Part shown: positions 57,898-64,000 of the stretch, piece after piece | How positions within the stretch are numbered: position 1 is the first letter of the stretch | Layout of the letters: every line of letters starts with the position of its first letter | Assembly (NCBI GenBank): GCA_903924985.1 | Contig: CAIYDT010000196.1 | Span: 1 to 64,000 of the forward strand | DNA: 64,000 nucleotides | Direction of reading: 5' to 3' | Origin: an uncultured Acetobacteraceae bacterium | GTDB lineage: Bacteria; Pseudomonadota; Alphaproteobacteria; Acetobacterales; Acetobacteraceae | Translations under genes and position numbers: made by a program | The notes under the pieces: model-generated | Database searches by the model: none | Told to the model about the DNA's origin: nothing | What the model saw: the letters and a program-made list of their open reading frames with translations, nothing else

Positions 57898-58221
57898 ATG
57901 CTCGTCGACCATCGCACCTACACCGTTAAGCCCGGCACCATGGCCAAGCAGATGGCGCTCTACCAGGAATACGGCCTGAAGGCGCAGAAGCGGCACCTCG
58001 GTGAACCGCTGGCGTACCTGATCACCGAGTCTGGCGAGGTGAACACCTACATCCACATTTGGGTTTACAAGGACGCCGCCGATCGCGCCGCGAAGCGGGC
58101 CGCGATGCAGGCGGACCCGGAATGGCAGGTGTTCATGCAGAAGGGCGCCGAAGCCGGCTACCTGATTGCCCAGCGCAACAACCTGATGAACGACGCGCCC
58201 TTCGCGCCGATCGTTCGGTAA
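57898..58221 (+). CDS. NIPSNAP family protein
   Basis: A 107-residue dimeric alpha/beta-barrel protein of the NIPSNAP family. LVDHRTYTVKPGTMAKQMAL (about 2-21), EYGLKAQKRHLGEPLAYLIT and NTYIHIWVYKDAADRAAKRA show the pattern. Function is not established; family members bind small ligands. The start ATG has AAGGAG upstream. It is followed by a clear hairpin terminator. Confidence 0.88.
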   Translation: MLVDHRTYTVKPGTMAKQMALYQEYGLKAQKRHLGEPLAYLITESGEVNTYIHIWVYKDAADRAAKRAAMQADPEWQVFMQKGAEAGYLIAQRNNLMNDAPFAPIVR

Positions 58222-58235
58222 TCGGTTCCAGTACG

Positions 58236-58255
58236 CCCCCGGGTTCGCCCGGGGG
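58236..58255. terminator. Terminator between NIPSNAP and yggS genes
   Basis: CCCCCGGG (58236-58243), a TTCG tetraloop and CCCGGGGG (58248-58255) form a perfect hairpin between two convergent genes. The poly-T is weak, so it may serve both strands. Confidence 0.65.
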
Positions 58256-58921
58256 TCACCTTGACCCGAAGATCGCGCTCCCCACGCGAACCCATGTCGC
58301 GCCGGCGGCGATCGCGATCTCGAAATCCGCCGACATGCCCATCGACAGCGTTATCAGCCCGTGTTTCGCGGCACGGTTCGCCAGCCAGTCGAAGTGTGGG
58401 CGCGGGTCCTCGTCATGCGGGGGCACGCACATCAGCCCGGCCAGCAGATCCCCGAACCGGCCCTTGCAATCGGCGATGAACCCGTCCGCATCGTCACGGG
58501 ACACGCCGGATTTCTGGGGTTCGGAGCCGGTGTTGACCTCGATCAGCAGCTTGGGGTGGCGGTTCTCCTTCGCCATGGCCGCGGCGATGGCGTCCGCCAG
58601 TTTGGGACGGTCGAGCGTTTCGATCACATCGGCCAGGCGCACAGCGTCGCGCGCCTTGTTGCTTTGCAGGCCACCGATCAAATGCAGGTCGAACCGGTGA
58701 GCGGCGCGCAGCGGGGGGAACTTGTCCTCGGCCTCCTGCACCCGGTTTTCCCCGAAAACCGTCTGCCCAGCCTGGATCGCCGCCAGGACCGCTTCGACGG
58801 GTTTGGTCTTGGAGACGGCAACGAGGGTCACATCCCCCGGTTTACGCCCGGCGGCGATGGCCGCGTTGGCAATGCGATCCTTGACCCGGCGGAGGTTGTC
58901 GGCGATCTCGATGCTGTCCAT
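58256..58921 (-). CDS. yggS: PLP homeostasis protein YggS
   Basis: A 221-residue alanine-racemase-fold protein binding pyridoxal phosphate without known enzymatic activity. VTLVAVSKTKPVEAVLAAIQ contains the Schiff-base Lys (about residue 35). FGENRVQEAEDK, HLIGGLQSNKA, LLIEVNTGSEPQKSGVSRDD and LSMGMSADFEIAIAAGATWV with RVGSAIFG complete the family pattern. The DUF6165 gene is 6 bp upstream, making a two-gene unit. Confidence 0.95.
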   Translation of the reverse strand: MDSIEIADNLRRVKDRIANAAIAAGRKPGDVTLVAVSKTKPVEAVLAAIQAGQTVFGENRVQEAEDKFPPLRAAHRFDLHLIGGLQSNKARDAVRLADVIETLDRPKLADAIAAAMAKENRHPKLLIEVNTGSEPQKSGVSRDDADGFIADCKGRFGDLLAGLMCVPPHDEDPRPHFDWLANRAAKHGLITLSMGMSADFEIAIAAGATWVRVGSAIFGSR

Positions 58922-58927
58922 GGCGGC

Positions 58928-59314
58928 TTAATACCTCGAATACTGCTTCTCTTCCACCAGCGCGGAACGCAACACACGGTTGATCGCCGCCTTGATCCGC
59001 CCGCGCTCATCGTTTTCCCGGTAAACCGAGCGCGCCAGGGCGATGAAGGCCTCGCCGAAATCCTGGGCTGCTTCCTTCTCGCGGATGGCGTCCTCGATCT
59101 CCCACAGACTTGTGTTCACCGTGACCAGCGCCGCCCGTTCGGTTGCGATGGCGTCCGCGACCGGCGCCAGCACCGCCGCCAACGCCGCCAAGTCCCGAGC
59201 GGCGTTGGCCACCGCCTCGGGCGCGCGCAGGCGGGCGCACTTGATCTCCAGGATGCTGACCTTGTCGGCCAGTTCGCCCCAGGAGACAGGGATCAGCGGT
59301 GCTTCGGTGGTCAT
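58928..59314 (-). CDS. DUF6165 family protein
   Basis: A 128-residue helical protein. IPVSWGELADKVSILEIKCA (about 8-27), SLWEIEDAIREKE and VYRENDERGRIKAAINRVLR then EKQYSRY resemble the DUF6165 family, which is of unknown function and often near tetratricopeptide and glycan genes. The ATG at 59314 follows a GTCTCC-type weak RBS. It is probably cotranscribed with yggS. Confidence 0.75.
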   Translation of the reverse strand: MTTEAPLIPVSWGELADKVSILEIKCARLRAPEAVANAARDLAALAAVLAPVADAIATERAALVTVNTSLWEIEDAIREKEAAQDFGEAFIALARSVYRENDERGRIKAAINRVLRSALVEEKQYSRY

Positions 59315-59362
59315 GATGGGTGCATTATGCTGCGATGCGCCCGCACAGGACAGGGGGACATC

Positions 59363-60130
59363 ATGACATCGATGCTCGAAGGCAAAACCGCGCTCGTAAC
59401 CGGCGGCGGCAACGGCATAGGACGCGCCGCGGCGCTCGCCTTTGCTCGGGAGGGCGCACGCGTCGCGGTCGCCGATTATGAGGCCGAGGCCGCCAGCGCC
59501 ACCGTCGCGCTGATCAATCAGGCCGGCGGTCAGGCAATTTCCTTGTCCGGCGACGTGACCGACGCGGCGCAGGTCAAGGCCATTGTCGATGCCGCCGTCG
59601 CGGCGTACGGGCGCCTCGATTGCGCCTTCAACAACGCCGGCATCGCGCCGCATCAGGTGGATGCCGCCGGGCTGTTCACCACCGATTGGTCGGAGGCCTC
59701 GTTCGACCGGATGATCGCGGTGAACCTGAAAAGCGTCTGGCTCTGCCTGAAATACGAGATCCCCGTCATGCAGGCTCAGGGCGGCGGGGCGATCGTCAAC
59801 ACCGCCTCGATTGCCGGGTTGATCGGGTTGAAAAATGCCACCGCTTACGTCGCGGCCAAGCACGGGATGATCGGGCTGACCAAGACGGCGGCGATGGAAT
59901 ACGCCGAAGATAACGTGCGGGTGAACGCGGTGTGCCCTGGCTTCATCCGCACCCGCATGACCGCCAAGACCCTGGAGCAGCGGGAGGACCAGATCGCCGG
60001 CCGCACTCCGATGGGGCGAGTTGGCAATCCGGAGGAAATCGCGGAAATGGTGGTTTGGTTATGCTCCGACCGCGCCAGCTACGTCACTGGCGCGGCATAC
60101 GCGGTGGATGGCGGCTGGACCGCTATGTAA
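59363..60130 (+). CDS. SDR family oxidoreductase
   Basis: A 255-residue classical short-chain dehydrogenase. TALVTGGGNGIGRAAALAFA (TGxxxGIG, about 9-28), DYEAEA acidic NAD selector, NNAGIAP, NTASIAGLIGLKNATAYVAAKH (catalytic Ser, Tyr and Lys, about 144-165) and the CPGFIRTRM segment. It oxidises or reduces an unknown alcohol/ketone with NAD(H). The stop overlaps the convergent FN3 gene end by eight bases. Confidence 0.93.
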   Translation: MTSMLEGKTALVTGGGNGIGRAAALAFAREGARVAVADYEAEAASATVALINQAGGQAISLSGDVTDAAQVKAIVDAAVAAYGRLDCAFNNAGIAPHQVDAAGLFTTDWSEASFDRMIAVNLKSVWLCLKYEIPVMQAQGGGAIVNTASIAGLIGLKNATAYVAAKHGMIGLTKTAAMEYAEDNVRVNAVCPGFIRTRMTAKTLEQREDQIAGRTPMGRVGNPEEIAEMVVWLCSDRASYVTGAAYAVDGGWTAM

Positions 60131-61223
60131 CGGTAATCGGCCCGGTCGCCAGGGCGCCGGTGGTGACCCCTCCGATGCCTTGCGCCAGCAGCCACAAATA
60201 ATAGGTGCCGGCGGAGGCCGGTGCGTTGAACCACTGCCCCCAGCCGTTGGTCTGCCCGTCGGCCCCGGCCGAGATCAGTCCCGACGTCGGGACGGCCGTA
60301 TTGCTGGTGGACCACGCCAAGGCGGCGCCGCTGACCGCCGTCGGCGCGGCGACCGCTACCAACTGCGCGCCGCCGTTCGGCGCGACACTGGCGCCATGGG
60401 TCTGAGATGTTGCCGGCACCCAGTTGCCCGGCGCGACCGTGGCGCCCCAGGTTGTCGCCGTCGTGGCCGCCGACCACGCCCCCGGGCTGGCCGCCGCGTT
60501 GGTGCCCTGGACCTCCACATCCATCGCCGCCGCGCCGCTGAGGCCCGTGATTGCGTATGGGCTGATGACCCCTGTTACCGTCGTCCAGGCGCCCGCTCCA
60601 GAGGGGCTGTAACGCAGGTTGTATCCGGTGGCGTCGCCGTGGGTGCCGTCGGTGGCGGGCGCGGTCCAGGTCACGGTCAGCTTGCTGGCGGTGCCATCCG
60701 GTGGCGGCGCGACGCCGGCGATCGCCGGCGCGTTCGGCGCGTAGGGGCCGGCAGAGGCGGTTGTCAGCGTGCTGGTGGCCGACCACGTGCTCACGCCGGC
60801 GGCGTTGGTGCTTTGGACCTGCACATCGAACGCGGTGCCGGCAGCCAGGCCCGATAGGTCATAGGGGCTGCTGGCCTGCGACACCGTCGCCCAACTGCCG
60901 ATTCCGGCCCGGCTGAAGCGTAGATTGTAGCCCGTGGCCGTGGCGTGCGTGCTGTCGGTGGCGGGCGCTGTCCAGGTCGCGATCAGATCGCTGCCGGTTC
61001 CCTGCGCCAGGGACAGGGCGGTCGGCGGGTACGGCAGCGGCGTCGACGGGTGCGGTACGCCAGGCGTGCTGACCTTGCCCCGCCCCTGCTGCGCCCACCC
61101 CGTGCGCGGTGCGGGCGCGCTTGGATGCCCGAAGGTATGGACTTCGGCCATGCGCGGGTTCGTCGGAATTGGGGTACTCGGTTTCGGCATTGGCGTGCGG
61201 TTCCTGTTAGTGTCGACAGACAC
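60123..61223 (-). CDS. Fibronectin type III repeat protein
   Basis: A 366-residue protein without a signal peptide or membrane segment. An Asn/Pro-rich N-terminus (about 1-65) is followed by two FN3 repeats of about 95 residues that are nearly duplicates: SDLIATWTAPATDSTHATAT then GYNLRFSRAGIGSWATV, and SKLTVTWTAPATDGTHGDAT then GYNLRYSPSGAGAWTTV. A C-terminal Ala/Gly/Trp-rich domain (about 265-366) ends the protein. Such proteins occur as phage-tail or surface adhesin components, but no other phage gene is near. The real role is unknown. Confidence 0.72.
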   Translation of the reverse strand: MSVDTNRNRTPMPKPSTPIPTNPRMAEVHTFGHPSAPAPRTGWAQQGRGKVSTPGVPHPSTPLPYPPTALSLAQGTGSDLIATWTAPATDSTHATATGYNLRFSRAGIGSWATVSQASSPYDLSGLAAGTAFDVQVQSTNAAGVSTWSATSTLTTASAGPYAPNAPAIAGVAPPPDGTASKLTVTWTAPATDGTHGDATGYNLRYSPSGAGAWTTVTGVISPYAITGLSGAAAMDVEVQGTNAAASPGAWSAATTATTWGATVAPGNWVPATSQTHGASVAPNGGAQLVAVAAPTAVSGAALAWSTSNTAVPTSGLISAGADGQTNGWGQWFNAPASAGTYYLWLLAQGIGGVTTGALATGPITVT

Positions 61224-61357
61224 ATGGGGCGCTCAATGCAATCAACAATAGTTAATAAAAATAACTAACATAAGGGCCGATAATCATCCACCAACGTTGC
61301 AAAAAAGGCACATCCCGATAGGCTACCCCCCGCACCCGCCGACAAGGAACCCCCAGG

Positions 61358-61798
61358 ATGAGCGACGATATCCGCCCGCACGAGGTCGCGGTCGCACTGC
61401 CCGACCATACCGACGCCGGCATCTACTTCATCGGCGCGATCCGTACTCCGTGGAAAACCCGTGACGAATGCCCCCGTCGGGGGGAAAGCGACGGCCCGGT
61501 ATGCCGCATCGAGGTTGATCCCCGTTGGGCCGAGGCGCTGCGAGGGCTGGAGGCGCATCCGCGCATTCAGGTGCTGTACTGGATGCACCAGGCGCGGCGC
61601 GATTTGGTGGTTCAGGCGCCGAGACGGCGCCCCGTCATCGCCGGGACCTTCGCGCTGCGCTCGCCGTTGCGGCCGAACCCGATCGCGTCATCAATGGTCG
61701 ATCTGGTGGGGGTCGAGGGCACGACGGTCCTGGTGCGCGGCATGGACTGCATCGACGGCACGCCGTTGATCGATCTGAAGCCGGCGCCGGCGGGGTAG
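61358..61798 (+). CDS. trmO: TrmO (TsaA) tRNA N6-methyltransferase
   Basis: A 146-residue single-domain TrmO/UPF0066 protein, which methylates t6A37 in tRNA-Thr(GGU). IGAIRTPWKTRDECPRRG (about 25-42), VLYWMHQARRDLVVQ and TFALRSPLRPNPIASSMVDL (about 98-117) form the characteristic pattern. It is shorter than enteric TrmO, lacking the C-terminal domain, as in many bacteria. It ends 3 bp from the convergent hemF stop. Confidence 0.85.
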   Translation: MSDDIRPHEVAVALPDHTDAGIYFIGAIRTPWKTRDECPRRGESDGPVCRIEVDPRWAEALRGLEAHPRIQVLYWMHQARRDLVVQAPRRRPVIAGTFALRSPLRPNPIASSMVDLVGVEGTTVLVRGMDCIDGTPLIDLKPAPAG

Positions 61799-61801
61799 CG
61801 A

Positions 61802-62689
61802 CTACGGCCACTTCACCTCGGGCGGCAGGCTCATGAGGATCGCGTCCACGTTCCCCCCAGTCTTCAGGCCGAACAGCGTCCCCCGGTCGTGGATCAAATT
61901 GAACTCCACGTAGCGCCCCCGTCGAATCAGTTGGTGCTCCCGCTCCGCCGCCGTCCAGGGTTCCCCCATGCGGCGGCGGACAATGGATGGATAGGCGTCC
62001 AGGAACGCCTCCCCCACATCGCGTACGAAGGCGAAATCGCGCTCGGCCGCTCCGGTGTTTAGGCGGTCGAAGAAGATGCCGCCGGCGCCGCGCGGCTCAT
62101 TGCGGTGGGGCAGGAAGAAGTAGCGGTCGCACCAGGCCTTGAAGTCGGGGTAGTACGCCGGGTCGTGCCGGTCGCAGGCCGCTTTGAACGCGGCGTGGAA
62201 GCTGGCGGCGTCTTCCACCGCCTCCGGCGCGTCGAGTCGCATGGGTGTCAGATCCCCCCCGCCGCCGAACCAGCCTTTGGTGGTGATCAGCATGCGGGTG
62301 TTGAAATGCGCCGCCGGCACGCGGGGGCTGCGCATGTGCGCTACCAGACTGATGCCACTGGCCCAGAAGCGGGGATCCTCCTCCGCGCCGGGAATCTGTG
62401 CCCGAAAGTCGGGGCTGAACTCGCCCGAGACGGTCGATACGTTGACGCCCACCTTCTCGAACACGCGGCCCTTCATCACGCTCATGACGCCGCCGCCGCC
62501 GTCCGACCCGTCCTCGGTCGGGCGTTGCCAGGCGGTGCGCACGAAGCGCCCGGCGTCCGAACCGGTGCCCTCGATCGCCTCGAACGTGGCGCAGATTCGG
62601 TCGCGCAGGGCCTCGAACCAGGTGCGCGCCTGATCCTTCAGTGCAACATGCTCGGCTGGCGTGCCGGATTCGGTCGATTTCACGGTCAT
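61802..62689 (-). CDS. hemF: Oxygen-dependent coproporphyrinogen III oxidase
   Basis: A 295-residue Hem[21 protein letters not shown] (about 67-86), the catalytic-region [20 protein letters not shown] (about 130-149), [20 protein letters not shown] and the C-terminal [20 protein letters not shown] (about 257-276) are all present. It decarboxylates coproporphyrinogen to protoporphyrinogen using O2. The ATG 62689 is preferred; a TTG at 62704 is an alternative. It is divergent from petA, both serving respiration. Confidence 0.95.
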   Translation of the reverse strand: MTVKSTESGTPAEHVALKDQARTWFEALRDRICATFEAIEGTGSDAGRFVRTAWQRPTEDGSDGGGGVMSVMKGRVFEKVGVNVSTVSGEFSPDFRAQIPGAEEDPRFWASGISLVAHMRSPRVPAAHFNTRMLITTKGWFGGGGDLTPMRLDAPEAVEDAASFHAAFKAACDRHDPAYYPDFKAWCDRYFFLPHRNEPRGAGGIFFDRLNTGAAERDFAFVRDVGEAFLDAYPSIVRRRMGEPWTAAEREHQLIRRGRYVEFNLIHDRGTLFGLKTGGNVDAILMSLPPEVKWP

Positions 62690-62899
62690 TGAGACTTGTT
62701 CCAACGGCTAAGGCAGGGTAGCCCATGGTTTCGGCATGCGGGAGGGGTGTGTTGCGGGTCGCGTTTACGCCCGTTAGAACCTCCCCAGTATGCAGAACGT
62801 ACGGGCTGGCCTGCCGGCCTGCCCGGGGTCAGCCGCGCGTCGCGTCTGGCTCGCACTGATCAAGACCGTTTGGGTAGCCGAACGGAGCAAGAGGGGAAG

Positions 62900-63472
62900 A
62901 TGGCTGATTCGACCGACGCCAGCACTGTAGACTCCCATGGGGGTCATCCCGCCGATCCCAGCAAGCGCGACATGCTCGAGCTGTTGGCCACGGCCGGCGC
63001 CGCGATCTTTGGCGCCGCCATCGTCTGGCCACTCGTCGCCTCGATGAACCCAGCCAAGGACGTGCTCGCGCTGTCCTCGGTTGAGGTCGACCTGGCCCCG
63101 ATCCAACCGGGCCAGGGCATCGTCGTTTCCTGGCAGGGCAAGCCGATCTTCGTCCGCCACCGCACCCCGGAAGAGATCAAGGAAGCCGGGGACGTGAGGC
63201 CGTCCGACCTGCCCGACCCGCAGGCCGACAAGGCTCGGATCAAGGCGGGGCACGACCAATGGCTGGTGCTGATCGGCATTTGCACCCATCTGGGATGCAT
63301 CCCGCTGGGCAACAAGCCCGCCGACACGCGCGGTGAGTTCGGCGGCTATTTCTGCCCCTGCCACGGCAGCCAGTACGATACCTCCGGCCGCATCCGGAAG
63401 GGACCCGCGCCAGCCAATCTGGCGATCCCGCCCTATGCGTTCGAATCCGACACCAAGATCAAGATCGGCTGA
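62900..63472 (+). CDS. petA: Ubiquinol-cytochrome c reductase Rieske subunit
   Basis: A 190-residue Rieske protein of the bc1 complex. The N-terminal helix [20 protein letters not shown] (about 24-43) lacks a twin-Arg pair in the usual place (SKRDML), so its Tat signal is of the weak type. The cluster ligands are in CTHLGC (about 134-139) and CPCHGSQYD (about 154-162). It transfers electrons from quinol to cytochrome c1. The start ATG has GAGGGGAA upstream. Confidence 0.95.
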   Translation: MADSTDASTVDSHGGHPADPSKRDMLELLATAGAAIFGAAIVWPLVASMNPAKDVLALSSVEVDLAPIQPGQGIVVSWQGKPIFVRHRTPEEIKEAGDVRPSDLPDPQADKARIKAGHDQWLVLIGICTHLGCIPLGNKPADTRGEFGGYFCPCHGSQYDTSGRIRKGPAPANLAIPPYAFESDTKIKIG

Positions 63473-63504
63473 TTCAGCCGCCCCGCGCCCCAAGGGAACC
63501 CAAT

Positions 63505-64000
63505 ATGGCCGGCCTGCATAAAAGCGATTTCGCCAACCCGGTGATCAACTGGGTCGACTCACGTCTGCCCATCTTCACGATGATGCAGAAGGAGTACGGG
63601 GTTTTCCCGACTCCCAAGAACTTCAACTACTTCTGGAACTTTGGCGCGCTGGCCATGGTGTGCCTGATGGTCATGATCCTGACCGGCATTTTCCTGGCGA
63701 TGAACTACCAGCCGAACAGCGAACTGGCGTTCGCCTCCGTGCAGCACATCATGCGCGATGTGAACTACGGCTGGCTGATCCGCTACGTGCACCAGAACGG
63801 CGCGTCGATGTTCTTCATCGTCACGTATATCCACATCTTCCGCGGCCTGTACTACGGGTCCTACAAGGCCCCGCGCGAGCTGCTGTGGATGCTGGGCGTG
63901 GTTATTTTGCTGCTGATGATGGCGACCGCGTTCATGGGCTACGTGCTGCCCTGGGGCCAGATGTCCTACTGGGGCGCCACCGTCATCACCAACCTGTTCT
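63505..64000 (+). CDS. petB: Cytochrome b of the bc1 complex, 5' part
   Basis: The first 165 codons of cytochrome b; the gene runs off the right edge. Features are [30 protein letters not shown], the heme-ligand helix with [20 protein letters not shown] and YIHIFRG, and [19 protein letters not shown], which is the Qo-site-proximal loop. It starts 32 bp after petA, the usual pet/fbc operon order. Confidence 0.95.
   Translation, partial: MAGLHKSDFANPVINWVDSRLPIFTMMQKEYGVFPTPKNFNYFWNFGALAMVCLMVMILTGIFLAMNYQPNSELAFASVQHIMRDVNYGWLIRYVHQNGASMFFIVTYIHIFRGLYYGSYKAPRELLWMLGVVILLLMMATAFMGYVLPWGQMSYWGATVITNLF

Noticed and set aside
1-64000. tRNA, rRNA, riboswitch or small RNA genes
   Set aside because: No cloverleaf-like segment, rRNA stretch or familiar riboswitch core was noticed by eye; covariance-model searches could not be run, so short RNAs may be missed.

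Overview
The window is GC-rich, densely coded chromosomal DNA from an alphaproteobacterium. The evidence is a GcrA cell-cycle regulator preceded by GANTC sites, the coxB-coxA-ctaB-(small ORF)-ctaG-coxC-DUF983-surf1 order of an aa3 oxidase operon, a gpmI-envC-ctpA-DUF610-rppH block, and a Rieske/cytochrome b start at the right edge. A Rhodospirillales/Acetobacteraceae-like host fits best, but that placement is inference from gene order and protein character, not from a marker gene. No rRNA, tRNA, CRISPR array or replication origin was recognised.

Layout. (1) 1-1020: the end of an IS21-like element truncates a radical SAM/SPASM gene, which is followed by a tiny DUF1843-type peptide gene. (2) 1.2-19.9 kb: metabolic genes. 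They include a MaoC pair, a metallophosphatase, a TPP enzyme with a nucleoside transporter, a VOC/MFS pair, two tandem 2-hydroxyacid dehydrogenases with an M81 (MlrC-like) peptidase, KDPG aldolase with KDG kinase, a CNNM/CorC-type protein with a HAD phosphatase, and a four-gene operon of alpha/beta-fold protein, AroE-like dehydrogenase, MFS and formyl-CoA-transferase-like protein. Several broken genes lie between them. (3) 20.3-32.5 kb: a coenzyme F420 island. It holds fbiC (cofG-cofH fusion), cofC/fbiD, cofD/fbiA, cofE, three LLM-class F420-dependent oxidoreductase homologues and an Fgd-like F420-dependent sugar-phosphate dehydrogenase. It is interrupted by a Tat-exported hydrolase flanked by a decayed copy of the fbiC 3' end, a Gp49/XRE toxin-antitoxin pair, and a HicAB pair whose toxin is frameshifted. 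(4) 32.8-39.4 kb: gpmI, envC, ctpA, DUF610, rppH and a dienelactone hydrolase. (5) 39.5-43.2 kb: a polysaccharide/glycosylation-type patch (O-antigen-ligase-like protein, FkbM methyltransferase, unknown protein) ending in an IS3-type remnant. (6) 43.2-51.8 kb: M32 carboxypeptidase and the complete cytochrome aa3 oxidase operon, then a PmtA-like methyltransferase. (7) 51.9-64.0 kb: cold shock protein, tatA, acetamidase/formamidase, gcrA, kup (behind a coupled 14-codon leader ORF), MarR, free Met-sulfoxide reductase, NIPSNAP, yggS, DUF6165, SDR, FN3-repeat protein, trmO, hemF, petA and the start of petB.

How the genes work together: FbiC makes the deazaflavin chromophore Fo. CofC and CofD add the phospho-acid moiety and CofE adds glutamates. 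The Fgd-like enzyme can reduce F420 with a sugar phosphate, and the LLM oxidoreductases are the likely consumers, so making, charging and using the cofactor are encoded within about 12 kb. The respiratory genes (aa3 oxidase with heme O synthase, copper and SURF1 assembly factors; bc1 Rieske and cytochrome b; HemF for heme) describe an aerobic electron transport chain. The most unusual material is the F420 island with its scars, the truncated maturase with its adjacent small peptide, the alpha/beta-fold protein lacking its nucleophile, and several short-repeat and frameshift features.
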